Positions 1 through 7,198 of a stretch of DNA of 11,972 nt are shown one piece after another. The notes below the pieces were generated by a model. It was not told the origin of the DNA and ran no database searches. It saw only the letters and a program-made list of their open reading frames with translations. The stretch is taken from the NCBI GenBank assembly GCA_023428185.1, contig JAEYYZ010000018.1:1-11972 (forward strand), written 5' to 3'. The stretch is from Actinomycetes bacterium (GTDB lineage: Bacteria > Actinomycetota > Actinomycetes > Actinomycetales > Demequinaceae). How positions within the stretch are numbered: the stretch's first letter is position 1; the number at the start of each line of letters is the position of its first letter. The translations under genes and the position numbers were made by a program.

Positions 1-686
1 TCGGCCACTTGAGGCTTTCCGCTCAAAGTCTTCCTAATAGAAGAGGAACCGCTTCCAAACGGCGCGCTGCCAGTCATGGCATACGCCACGGTGGCCGCCC
101 ATGACCACCTGTCAGCGATCTCTCCCGGATCCGCACCGTCGATTACCTCGGGCGCCACATAGCCCGCAGTGCCACTCACCAGCCCGTCACGGGTGAGGCG
201 AGAATCCTCGGTGCGGTGCGACAACCCAAAGTCAATGAGCACGGCACCTCGCGGTGAAAGCATCACGTTGGAGGGTGTGACATCCCTGTGCACCACTCCG
301 GCCTTGTGAGCCGCCGTCAACGCGGACGCGATCCGCTCGGCGCACGCAGCAAGTTCTTCTCCCTGGAGGGGCCCGTACTTCTGCACGTGCTGGGCAAGAG
401 ACTCACCAGGGATGAACTCAAAGACCACAAAGGTCTCGTCGTCATCCAGTTCGGCATCGATGATGCGCGGCACGGCATCGTGCCTCAATGCCTGCAAGGC
501 GTGAACCTCGCGCTTCAAGCGTTCTGCGGCGGTGGGGTCAGACGAGGCATCCACGAGCTTGAGTGCCGCCGGGGCGGCTTCCGCGTCACGAACCAAGTAG
601 ACATGGCCTGATCCACCGGCACCCAAAGTGCGCACAATGGTGTACCCACCCACCTCGTCGCCTGCAGCGCGCACCGTACCTGCCAT
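1..686 (-). CDS. Serine/threonine protein kinase, N-terminal part (C-terminus beyond left edge)
   Basis: The visible 228 residues form most of a Hanks-type kinase domain that phosphorylates Ser/Thr on proteins. Seen from residue 1 at 686: glycine loop GAGGSG (22-27), ATP-binding Lys43 (ALKLVD), catalytic loop HRDVTPSN (133-140), metal-binding DFG (152-154) and APE (178-180). The frame is open to the window edge, so any juxtamembrane, transmembrane or sensor region lies outside. The start is uncertain. ATG686 has no Shine-Dalgarno, but a TACCGT box lies 6 nt upstream, fitting a leaderless start 13 residues before GGY. An in-frame ATG at 758 would add 24 basic, proline-rich residues and also lacks an RBS. 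Oddity: the usual catalytic-loop lysine (HRDxKPxN) is Thr137. It is divergent from the sugar-ATPase gene. The family is clear; the substrate is unknown. Confidence 0.9.
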   Translation of the reverse strand, partial: MAGTVRAAGDEVGGYTIVRTLGAGGSGHVYLVRDAEAAPAALKLVDASSDPTAAERLKREVHALQALRHDAVPRIIDAELDDDETFVVFEFIPGESLAQHVQKYGPLQGEELAACAERIASALTAAHKAGVVHRDVTPSNVMLSPRGAVLIDFGLSHRTEDSRLTRDGLVSGTAGYVAPEVIDGADPGEIADRWSWAATVAYAMTGSAPFGSGSSSIRKTLSGKPQVA

Positions 687-692
687 GGACAC

Positions 693-698
693 ACGGTA
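693..698 (-). promoter_or_regulatory. Candidate -10 box of leaderless kinase gene
   Basis: The minus strand reads TACCGT followed by six bases and then ATG686. This matches the actinobacterial pattern of a TANNNT -10 element 6-8 nt before a leaderless start codon. No convincing -35 is seen. It supports choosing ATG686 over ATG758, but the motif is short and could be chance. Confidence 0.4.
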
Positions 699-792
699 CC
701 TGGGGTCATGCAACCGGGACCTCTTGGGCTTCGGTCCCGGCGGGAACTGTGGCACCATGTAGAGGCCGTCGCAACGATGTGATGGCGAGGTG

Positions 793-813
793 TCAATGCA
801 GACACAGCATTGA
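793..813. promoter_or_regulatory. Candidate operator: 7-7-7 inverted repeat in divergent promoter region
   Basis: TCAATGC, a 7-bp spacer, then GCATTGA: a perfect inverted repeat centred on 803. It lies between the divergent kinase and sugar-ATPase genes, about 50 bp upstream of the latter's start. On the minus strand its left edge overlaps a TTGACA (796-791) that would suit a -35 for the kinase, although no good -10 follows. Dyads of this size are typical repressor sites (LacI, GntR or TetR families). The binding protein is not identifiable from the sequence. Confidence 0.35.
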
Positions 814-852
814 TGCTCTTCACAACGGATCGTCCGGCACGTACCTGCCGGT

Positions 853-859
853 GAAGGAG
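853..859 (+). promoter_or_regulatory. Ribosome binding site of msiK
   Basis: GAAGGAG lies five bases before ATG865. It is one of the clearest Shine-Dalgarno sequences in the window and fixes the start of the sugar-importer ATPase. The gene therefore has a normal leader, unlike its leaderless-looking neighbours. Confidence 0.8.
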
Positions 860-864
860 CAGTC

Positions 865-2004
865 ATGGCAACCGTGACCTTTGACAAGGCCACCCGCATT
901 TACCCGGGCACTGAGCGCCCGGCTGTCGACAAGCTCGACATCGACATCGCCGACGGCGAATTCCTCGTGCTAGTGGGCCCCTCGGGCTGTGGCAAGTCCA
1001 CGTCCTTGCGTATGCTCGCCGGCCTCGAGGACATCGACGAAGGCTCCATCTGGGTGGGCGACCGTGACGTCACCCACGTGCAGCCCAAGGACCGCGACAT
1101 CGCGATGGTGTTCCAGTCCTACGCGCTGTACCCCCACATGTCCGTAGCCGACAACATGGGATTCGCGCTCAAGATCGCCAAGGTCGACAAGGCTGAAATC
1201 CGCCAGCGCGTGGAAGCCGCAGCCAAGATCCTCGACCTCACCGAGTACTTGGACCGCAAGCCCAAGGCCCTGTCCGGTGGTCAGCGTCAGCGTGTAGCCA
1301 TGGGCCGCGCCATTGTGCGTCAGCCCCAGGTGTTCCTCATGGACGAGCCGCTGTCCAACCTTGACGCCAAGCTCCGTGTGCAGACGCGTACCCAGATCGC
1401 CGCTCTCCAGCGCCGCCTGGGCACCACCACCGTCTACGTGACGCACGACCAGACCGAGGCTCTCACCATGGGTGACCGCATCGCGGTGCTCAAGGATGGT
1501 GTGTTGCAGCAGATCGGTACCCCCCGCGACATGTACGACACCCCCGCCAACGTGTTCGTTGCCGGCTTCATCGGCTCCCCCGCCATGAACATCGGCACCT
1601 ACCAGGTGTTCGACGGTTCGGCGCAAGTGGGTCGCGGCAAGATCCCCCTCACCCGTGAGGCCGTTGCGGCTCTGAAGGCCGAAGACAAGAACCACGTGGT
1701 CCTTGGCTTCCGTCCCGAGTCGCTCGACCGCGCATCCGCGAACGCCGAAGGCGCCATCCCCATCGAGGTCGACATTGTCGAAGAGCTCGGTTCGGACGCG
1801 TTTGTCTACGGCACCGTGCCCAACGAGTTCGGTGAGTCCAAGGACATCCACTTCTCCGCGGGCGACTCGCAGATGGTGGTCCGCATTGACCCCCGTGATG
1901 TTCCCAAGAAGGGCGAGACCATCTGGGTCACGATCCGCGCTGGCGAACAGCACACCTTCTCCGCCGCAACGGGTGAGCGCCTCACCGCCAAGGCCAAGAA
2001 GTAG
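865..2004 (+). CDS. msiK: MsiK/UgpC-type ABC transporter ATP-binding protein (carbohydrate importers)
   Basis: Cytoplasmic ATPase subunit of CUT1 sugar ABC importers. In Streptomyces, MsiK is a shared ATPase that energises several sugar importers whose operons lack their own ATPase. At 379 aa it has the usual family length. Seen: Walker A GPSGCGKST (38-46), Q-loop Gln84, signature LSGGQ (136-140), Walker B VFLMDE (156-161), D-loop SNLD (164-167), H-loop His194, and a C-terminal OB-fold regulatory region from about 240 that includes the FRPE motif. It starts at ATG865 behind a strong GAAGGAG. No permease or sugar-binding protein is adjacent and a terminator follows directly, so it is monocistronic, which fits the shared-ATPase role. 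The UgpC name (glycerol-3-phosphate) is a common automatic label; the substrate cannot be told from this gene alone. Confidence 0.93.
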   Translation: MATVTFDKATRIYPGTERPAVDKLDIDIADGEFLVLVGPSGCGKSTSLRMLAGLEDIDEGSIWVGDRDVTHVQPKDRDIAMVFQSYALYPHMSVADNMGFALKIAKVDKAEIRQRVEAAAKILDLTEYLDRKPKALSGGQRQRVAMGRAIVRQPQVFLMDEPLSNLDAKLRVQTRTQIAALQRRLGTTTVYVTHDQTEALTMGDRIAVLKDGVLQQIGTPRDMYDTPANVFVAGFIGSPAMNIGTYQVFDGSAQVGRGKIPLTREAVAALKAEDKNHVVLGFRPESLDRASANAEGAIPIEVDIVEELGSDAFVYGTVPNEFGESKDIHFSAGDSQMVVRIDPRDVPKKGETIWVTIRAGEQHTFSAATGERLTAKAKK

Positions 2005-2020
2005 TCTCAGCACGTCCCGT

Positions 2021-2054
2021 CAAGAGGCGGTCCGCTACGGCGGGCCGCCTCTTG
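2021..2054 (+). terminator. Strong hairpin terminator after msiK with UACG tetraloop
   Basis: Arms 2021-2035 and 2040-2054 pair over 15 bp with one G-U wobble, closing a C(UACG)G loop, an exceptionally stable UNCG tetraloop. A short T-containing run (CGTTTCTCC) follows. It begins 17 nt after the msiK stop and isolates msiK from the next gene. The U-tract is weak, as is common in actinobacteria. Confidence 0.85.
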
Positions 2055-2101
2055 CGTTTCTCCCAGCCGACGCCGGGCATCGGCCCGCAGTAGCGCCCCC
2101 G

Positions 2102-2107
2102 TAGGCT
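2102..2107 (+). promoter_or_regulatory. -10 box of probable leaderless promoter for DUF4032 gene
   Basis: TAGGCT lies six bases before ATG2114, and no Shine-Dalgarno is present. This is the classic actinobacterial leaderless arrangement, with transcription starting at the A of ATG. The upstream msiK terminator makes an independent promoter here necessary. No clear -35 is seen. Confidence 0.6.
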
Positions 2108-2113
2108 AAGCAC

Positions 2114-3571
2114 ATGGCTTTGCACATCACCGGGGCCGCGGATGCCGCGCTCATTGATCTTCCGTGGTCGGTCCCCCTCAGCGCTTGGCCTGAAGACAAG
2201 ATTGCCGCCTTACCGCGGGGCCTCTCCCGCCACGTGGTGCGCTTTGTGCGCCACGGAGACGCAGTGCTCGCCATCAAGGAAACCAACCCGCGCATCGCGC
2301 ACCGTGAGTTTGACATGTTGCGCGAACTTGAACGGCTCGAGGCGCCATGCGTGCACGCCGTGGCGGTGGTGACAGGCCGCGTCGACGCCCAAGGCCACGA
2401 ACTCTCCGCGGCGCTGGTGACCGAGCACCTCGCGTTCTCGTTGCCCTACCGCGCCCTCTTTAGCCAATCCCTACGCAAAGGCACGCTCAACCGCCTGGTG
2501 AAGGCACTCAGCGTGCTCATGGTTCGCCTGCACTTGCTTGGTTTCTATTGGGGAGATGTCTCGCTTTCCAATGCGCTGTTCCGCCGAGACGCCTCGGAGT
2601 TCTCCGCCTATTTGGTGGACGCGGAAACGGGCGACATGCACCAGGCCCTCACCGACGGCCAGCGCGACTACGACATCGAGCTCGCCATGACCAACATCAC
2701 CGGCGAACTCATGGACCTCCAAGCGAGCGAGGACCTCGACGAGGGAATCGACCCGTTTGAAGTGGGCGAGAAACTGGAGCGCTACTACCGCGAACTGTGG
2801 TCAACCCTCACGGAGACCGCCACGTACACCAACAACATCCCCATGCACATCGCGGAACGGGTGCGTCAACTCAACGAGTTGGGCTTTGACGTGGACGAAC
2901 TCGACATGAGTGCGGAAGGCGACGGAGCAGCGCTCACCATTCGTCCCAAGGTCGTGGACGCGGGTCACCACTCCCGACGTTTGCTACGCCTCACGGGCCT
3001 CGATGTCCAAGAAAACCAAGCGCGGCGCCTGCTCAATGACCTCGACGAGTACCGCGCCATGCACCCAGACACCGCAGACGATGAGTCGTTTGCCGCCCAC
3101 GAATGGCTCACCACCGTGTTTGAACCCACGGTGCGGGCCGTGCCCAGGGACATGCGCGGCAAGCTTGAACCGGCCCAGCTATTCCACGAGGTCCTCGACC
3201 ACCGGTGGTACGTGGCCCAAGCGGCAGGCCACGATGTCCCGATGCCCGTGGCCGTGGCGTCGTACGTCAAGAACGTTTTGCCTGGTAAAGCAGATGAAAG
3301 GGCGGTGCTGGGCCGTTCGCTCGCCGAGATGACAGCAGAGCTTCCCGCCCTCACCGCCGAGGTAGGAACGTCTTACTCCGTCAAGGATGCCCACGAAATC
3401 GACAACACCGGTGCGTGGGGCGGAGAGGTCTCAGAAGGCTACGAACCGGCGCCGCGGACGCCCACAACAGCTACTGGGGAGATTCCCACCGTGGTACGCA
3501 AGTCCACCAAGCGGCCCGCTCCCAAGCACAATCCGCGGCCCACTACCAAGAAGCCGCCCCCACCCGAGTAG
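2114..3571 (+). CDS. DUF4032 protein with Kdo/WaaP-type kinase-like N-terminal domain
   Basis: 485 residues, with no signal peptide or membrane segment, so probably cytoplasmic. The N-terminal half shows the core of a lipopolysaccharide-kinase (WaaP/Kdo) fold: Lys55 (AIKETN) as candidate ATP-binding lysine, helix-C-type Glu65 or Glu71, catalytic loop GDVSLSN (147-153, Asp148 and Asn153), and Asp169 (VDAETG) in the DFG position. A DUF4032 region covers roughly 200-400. The last 45 residues are rich in Pro, Lys and Thr and look disordered and basic. Actinobacteria lack LPS, so the literal sugar-kinase name is misleading, and the substrate is unknown. It follows msiK after a terminator and converges on rlmB with a 10-bp gap. 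Family assignment is from memory of motifs and gene context. Confidence 0.85.
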   Translation: MALHITGAADAALIDLPWSVPLSAWPEDKIAALPRGLSRHVVRFVRHGDAVLAIKETNPRIAHREFDMLRELERLEAPCVHAVAVVTGRVDAQGHELSAALVTEHLAFSLPYRALFSQSLRKGTLNRLVKALSVLMVRLHLLGFYWGDVSLSNALFRRDASEFSAYLVDAETGDMHQALTDGQRDYDIELAMTNITGELMDLQASEDLDEGIDPFEVGEKLERYYRELWSTLTETATYTNNIPMHIAERVRQLNELGFDVDELDMSAEGDGAALTIRPKVVDAGHHSRRLLRLTGLDVQENQARRLLNDLDEYRAMHPDTADDESFAAHEWLTTVFEPTVRAVPRDMRGKLEPAQLFHEVLDHRWYVAQAAGHDVPMPVAVASYVKNVLPGKADERAVLGRSLAEMTAELPALTAEVGTSYSVKDAHEIDNTGAWGGEVSEGYEPAPRTPTTATGEIPTVVRKSTKRPAPKHNPRPTTKKPPPPE

Positions 3572-3581
3572 CGCGGGCTGG

Positions 3582-4538
3582 TCAATGCTTGACGGCGCGC
3601 GCGGCCTCGTACAGCGCAATAGACGCCGCTACCGCCGCATTGAGACTCTCTGTAGTGGCGGCAATGGGGATAGACACAATCTGGTCGCAGGCCTCGCGAG
3701 CTAGGCGGGACAAGCCCGCGCCCTCCGCGCCCACCACAATCATGAGCGGGCCATCCAGCAAGGTGGAGTCCGCGAGCTCCACTTCGCCGTGCGAGTCCAG
3801 GCCAATGGCAAAGAGCCCAGCCTTCTTGAAGTCCTCGATGGTGCGCACCAAGTTGGTGGCTCGTGCCACTGGGATGCGCGCGGCCGCGCCGGCCGATACC
3901 TTCCACGCGGCCACCGTCACACCGGCCGCCCGCCGCTCAGGGATAACCACACCCGACGCCCCAAACGCCGCAGCGGAACGCAAAATCGCTCCCAAGTTAC
4001 GCGGGTCTTGAATGCCATCGAGCATCATGATGCGCAGCGGACCGGGTGCTTCGAGCAAGTCTGCGGGCTCGGCGTAAGCGTACGGCGGCACTTCTAACGC
4101 AAGTCCCTGGTGCGGGCTGCCGCCTGCCATAGTGTCCAACAGTGTCTTGGGGACTTCACGCACTTCCACGCCTTGCTCCACCGCCAACGAGACGATCTCC
4201 GTCACCCTGTCATCCGCATCAATGCGCTGGAACACGAACAAGGTGTGCGCAGGCAACCGCCCTCGCAGCGCCTCAAGCACACTGTTGCGACCCACCACCA
4301 GTTCGCTCGACTTGGACGTGCGGTCGCGAGGCACCGCCTTGCCAGTACTACCCGCCCTCTTGGCGGCCGAACGTTCAGCGAGCTGCTTGTCGCGGTAGGC
4401 CTTGTGGTACGGCCTGTCCTCGGCTTTGGGAGTGGGCCCCTTGCCTTCGAGCGCTTGCCGCCCCTGACCGCCGCTACCGACCGTGGCGCCCTTCTTGCCC
4501 TTACGGATCGCGCCTCGCCGTTGCGAGTTTCCTGCCAT
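3582..4538 (-). CDS. rlmB: 23S rRNA (guanosine-2'-O)-methyltransferase RlmB
   Basis: SPOUT-class enzyme that uses S-adenosylmethionine to 2'-O-methylate G2251 (E. coli numbering) in the 23S rRNA peptidyl-transferase region. The 318 residues comprise a Lys/Arg-rich extension (1-75) common in actinobacterial homologues, an RNA-binding SpoU N-terminal domain (about 78-150, from ELVVGRNSV), and the knotted catalytic domain. The three SpoU motifs are visible: LDGIQDPRNLGAILRSA (173-189), VVGAEGAGLSR (268-278) and TESLNAAVA (296-304). The start codon overlaps the cysS stop by one base (TAATG), and GAGGAG five bases upstream gives a good RBS, so the two genes are translationally coupled. TrmH-family paralogues are the main alternative, but the linkage to cysS favours RlmB. 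Confidence 0.93.
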   Translation of the reverse strand: MAGNSQRRGAIRKGKKGATVGSGGQGRQALEGKGPTPKAEDRPYHKAYRDKQLAERSAAKRAGSTGKAVPRDRTSKSSELVVGRNSVLEALRGRLPAHTLFVFQRIDADDRVTEIVSLAVEQGVEVREVPKTLLDTMAGGSPHQGLALEVPPYAYAEPADLLEAPGPLRIMMLDGIQDPRNLGAILRSAAAFGASGVVIPERRAAGVTVAAWKVSAGAAARIPVARATNLVRTIEDFKKAGLFAIGLDSHGEVELADSTLLDGPLMIVVGAEGAGLSRLAREACDQIVSIPIAATTESLNAAVAASIALYEAARAVKH

Positions 4539-5959
4539 TACGTCTCCTCGCCCAAGGTCCAGCGCGCGCCGTCTGGCGCGTCTTCAATCACGATTCCGGC
4601 GTCCGTCAGACGGTCGCGAATCGCGTCCGCCGCCGCCCAGTCTTTGGCCGTGCGGGCTGCCGCTCGCGCGTCCAGATCCGCTTGCACCAATACGTCCAGG
4701 GCCCGCAAGGCCGCGGACGCCGCCGATGCCGGAGCAGTCCACTGCGGATCGGCCGGGTCAAGACCCAACACGGCAAGCATGGCGCGAGTAGACAGCAAAG
4801 CGGCGGTCACTGCCGGCTCGTCGCCCGCTGTCAACGCGGCGTTGCCTGCGCGCACCGTCTCGTGGATGACCGCGAGTGCACGCGGCACCGCAAGGTCGTC
4901 ATCCATTGCTTCAGTGAAAGCCTCTGGCAGCTCCGCCCCGGCCACGGCATCGGCGGAGGGTGCCTTCACCCGCTCAGACGCCCGTGCCACGAAGCCCGTG
5001 AGGCGCTGCCACGCCGCCGTAGCATCGTCCATCACAGAATCGGAATACTCGAGCATGGAACGGTAGTGCACGCCCGCGAGCGCCAAACGCAAAGCGGGGG
5101 CGGGATAACGGCTGAGCACTTCAGAGACCAGCAGGCCGTTGCCTAGCGACTTGGACATCTTGGCGCCCGATTGCGTCACCCACGCCGAGTGCAACCACAT
5201 CCGCGCAAAGCCGTATCCAGCGGCCCGCGATTGTGCTTGCTCGTTTTCATGGTGCGGGAAGCGCAAGTCCAGGCCTCCGCCATGAATGTCGAATTCATCG
5301 CCTAGGTAGCGCTGCGCCATCGCCGAGCACTCAATGTGCCAACCTGGCCGCCCAGGGCCCCATGGAGAGGGCCAGGAGGCTGTGGCGGGCTCTCCCGCCT
5401 TGGTGGCCTTCCACAACACAAAGTCGCGGGCATCGCGCTTGACCTCGGCGGGCGAATCAGTGGCGGGTGCCAAGTCATCCAGGCCCTGCCGGGTAAGTTG
5501 CCCGTAGTCTGCGTAGGACCGCACGTCAAAGTACACCGAGCCGTCCGCCGCGTAGGCGTGACCGCGCTCCACGAGCCGCTCAATGAGGCCCACGATCTCT
5601 GGGATGTGCCCCGTGGCTCGCGGTTCCGCTGCAGGCGGGCGCACCCCCACCGCGGTGTAGGCGGCTTGGAATTCGCGCTCGTAACGCAGGGCCCACGCCC
5701 ACCATTCCCAGCCGGCTTCGTCTGCCTTGGCTAGAGTCTTGTCGTCGATGTCCGTGACATTGCGCACCAAGGTGACCTCGAGACCCTTGCGCTCGAGCCA
5801 TCGTTGCAACACGTCAAAGGCCACGGCACTGCGCAAGTGACCTACGTGAGGGCTGCCTTGAACGGTGGGTCCACACAGGTATACGCCAACGCGGCCTGGA
5901 GTGAGGGGCACAAAGTCGTGCTCCTCACGAGTGGCGGTGTCAAAAAGGCGCAGGGTCAC
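4538..5959 (-). CDS. cysS: Cysteinyl-tRNA synthetase
   Basis: Class I synthetase that charges tRNA-Cys with cysteine using ATP, in the cytoplasm. At 473 aa it has normal length. Seen: HVGH (38-41) as the HIGH motif, KMSKS (267-271), and the zinc/cysteine-site ligands Cys29 (LCGPTV), Cys211 (IECSA), His236 and Glu240 (HHENE). A helical DALR-type anticodon domain occupies about 300 onwards. The mycothiol ligase MshC is a close relative, but it is shorter and lacks the full C-terminal domain, so CysS is preferred. The start is GTG5959. No Shine-Dalgarno is present, and a TAGCCT box seven bases upstream suggests leaderless expression from an internal promoter, separated from ispF by 97 bp. The stop overlaps the rlmB start. 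Confidence 0.95.
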   Translation of the reverse strand: MTLRLFDTATREEHDFVPLTPGRVGVYLCGPTVQGSPHVGHLRSAVAFDVLQRWLERKGLEVTLVRNVTDIDDKTLAKADEAGWEWWAWALRYEREFQAAYTAVGVRPPAAEPRATGHIPEIVGLIERLVERGHAYAADGSVYFDVRSYADYGQLTRQGLDDLAPATDSPAEVKRDARDFVLWKATKAGEPATASWPSPWGPGRPGWHIECSAMAQRYLGDEFDIHGGGLDLRFPHHENEQAQSRAAGYGFARMWLHSAWVTQSGAKMSKSLGNGLLVSEVLSRYPAPALRLALAGVHYRSMLEYSDSVMDDATAAWQRLTGFVARASERVKAPSADAVAGAELPEAFTEAMDDDLAVPRALAVIHETVRAGNAALTAGDEPAVTAALLSTRAMLAVLGLDPADPQWTAPASAASAALRALDVLVQADLDARAAARTAKDWAAADAIRDRLTDAGIVIEDAPDGARWTLGEET

Positions 5960-5966
5960 GGGAGCA

Positions 5967-5972
5967 AGGCTA
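5967..5972 (-). promoter_or_regulatory. -10 box of probable leaderless promoter for cysS-rlmB
   Basis: The minus strand reads TAGCCT, seven bases, then GTG5959. There is no Shine-Dalgarno, and this is the only sizeable gap (97 bp) in an otherwise overlapping operon. All three point to transcription starting at or next to the GTG. No recognisable -35. Confidence 0.55.
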
Positions 5973-6056
5973 CCGGGCGTGGGCCCCGCTGCGCCCTCGC
6001 GCGCCTGAGGAACACCACCTCGCGGGTCCCCGCTCGGTGGGCGTCCCCGAGGAAGG

Positions 6057-6536
6057 CTAGCTCTCGGCAGCAGGCCCAGTCACTAGCGCGGTCGCGATCG
6101 CGGCCATACCTTCACCCCGGCCCGTGAGCCCCAGCCCGTCCGTGGTTGTCCCTGAAACGCTCACTGGCGCACCTAGAGCGGCGGAAAGGACTTGCTCAGC
6201 CTCAGCTCGTCGCGGTCCCAATTTGGGCTTGTTGCCAATCACCTGGACTGCGGCGTTCGAAATCTCGAACCCGGCCTCACGGACAATGCGCGCCGCTTCA
6301 GCGATCAGGGCCACGCCTGGAGCTCCCGCCCACTCGGGCCGGTCGGTGCCAAAGTGAGTCCCAAGGTCGCCAAGCCCGGCGGCTGAGAAGATCGCGTCGC
6401 AGATGGCGTGGGCCGCGGCGTCGGCGTCTGAATGCCCGGCGAGTGCGCGCTCGTCGGGCCAATCCAAGCCAGCCAAGCGCAGCCCGGTGGTGTCACCGAA
6501 CGCGTGCACATCAACGCCGATGCCGGTGCGGATCAT
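6057..6536 (-). CDS. ispF: 2-C-methyl-D-erythritol 2,4-cyclodiphosphate synthase
   Basis: Fifth enzyme of the MEP isoprenoid pathway: it cyclises CDP-methylerythritol 2-phosphate to MEcPP and releases CMP. It is a cytoplasmic homotrimer with zinc at the active site. The 159 residues match the usual length. Seen: metal ligands Asp9 and His11 (GVDVHAF) and His43, the GHSDADAAAH block (34-43), and the C-terminal SGTTTDGLGLTGRGEG block that contributes to the nucleotide site. ATG6536 overlaps the ispD stop in an ATGA junction (4 nt), so translation is coupled. ispD and ispF are separate genes here, not the fused ispDF of some bacteria. Confidence 0.96.
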   Translation of the reverse strand: MIRTGIGVDVHAFGDTTGLRLAGLDWPDERALAGHSDADAAAHAICDAIFSAAGLGDLGTHFGTDRPEWAGAPGVALIAEAARIVREAGFEISNAAVQVIGNKPKLGPRRAEAEQVLSAALGAPVSVSGTTTDGLGLTGRGEGMAAIATALVTGPAAES

Positions 6537-7198
6537 TCGCTTGCAAGCCTTCGTTCAAAGTGGTCAAGGTCCTCTTGATACGTGATCTTGAGCGCCTGGG
6601 CATCCCCGGCGCACGTGTCCACGCGATATCCATAGTGGACCAAGAGCGCTCCATCGTCTGTGGCGAACACTCCGTCACGGGCCGCGCGCGCGTGCGCATC
6701 CAACAGCGCGTCCGGGCGAAAGCCCTGAGGAGTTTGCACTGCCCCCAGCTCGCTCCGGTCCAGGTAGGCCACGCCAACGCCACCTGTGCGGATCACAGTG
6801 TCCACGACGGGCACAATGGGGATCACCCCGTCGGCCGAGTCCAGGCCATCCAGCACCCTCGCAAACACGTCACCTGGAGCGAAGGGACGCGCGGCGTCGT
6901 GCACAAGCACCGCTTCGATGCCTCCGGTGAGCGCGGCGAGGCCGTGACCCACGGATTCTTGGCGATTAGCGCCGCCTGCAACCACCGTCACATCCGCATC
7001 GATATGCGCGAGGGCGGCCTTGAAGTCGTCGAGAGCCTCGGCGGGCGCGGTCACGACAACGTGCTTGGCCACCCCCGCAACCGCAGAGACTGCCCAGGCA
7101 AGCATCGGCTGACCAGCGATGGGTACCAACGCCTTGGGGACGGTGCGGCCCAGGCGGGACCCGCTACCGGCGGCCGTGACTACGGCCGCAACGTTCAC
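6533..7198 (-). CDS. ispD: 2-C-methyl-D-erythritol 4-phosphate cytidylyltransferase
   Basis: Third enzyme of the MEP pathway: MEP + CTP gives CDP-methylerythritol + pyrophosphate. 221 residues, normal for the family. Seen: the CTP-binding signature AAGSGSRLG with PK (9-17 and Pro21-Lys22), the VHDAARPF block near residue 100, and the C-terminal ATDDGALLV and KITYQEDL blocks. It starts at GTG7198, which overlaps the carD stop as GTGA (4 nt). No strong Shine-Dalgarno is visible, so initiation probably depends on coupling to carD translation. Coupling to ispF at the other end makes carD-ispD-ispF one unit. Confidence 0.96.
   Translation of the reverse strand: MNVAAVVTAAGSGSRLGRTVPKALVPIAGQPMLAWAVSAVAGVAKHVVVTAPAEALDDFKAALAHIDADVTVVAGGANRQESVGHGLAALTGGIEAVLVHDAARPFAPGDVFARVLDGLDSADGVIPIVPVVDTVIRTGGVGVAYLDRSELGAVQTPQGFRPDALLDAHARAARDGVFATDDGALLVHYGYRVDTCAGDAQALKITYQEDLDHFERRLASE

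Noticed and set aside
687..758. Upstream ATG758 as the kinase start
   Set aside because: It is in frame, but has no RBS and no TANNNT box, and adds a 24-residue non-family extension; kept only as an alternative.
515..823. Open frame of 102 codons on the minus strand overlapping the kinase N-terminus
   Set aside because: It is out of frame with the kinase, whose frame carries all the catalytic motifs.
970..2013. Long open frame of 347 codons on the minus strand opposite the sugar-importer ATPase gene
   Set aside because: Its translation is rich in Gly, His, Val and Asp with no recognisable motif, and it is a high-GC shadow of a gene with full ABC ATPase motifs.
4110..5146. Two long plus-strand open frames opposite rlmB and cysS
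   Set aside because: They are out-of-phase shadows of two well-supported enzymes; their translations are Arg/Ser/Ala-rich and show no domain.
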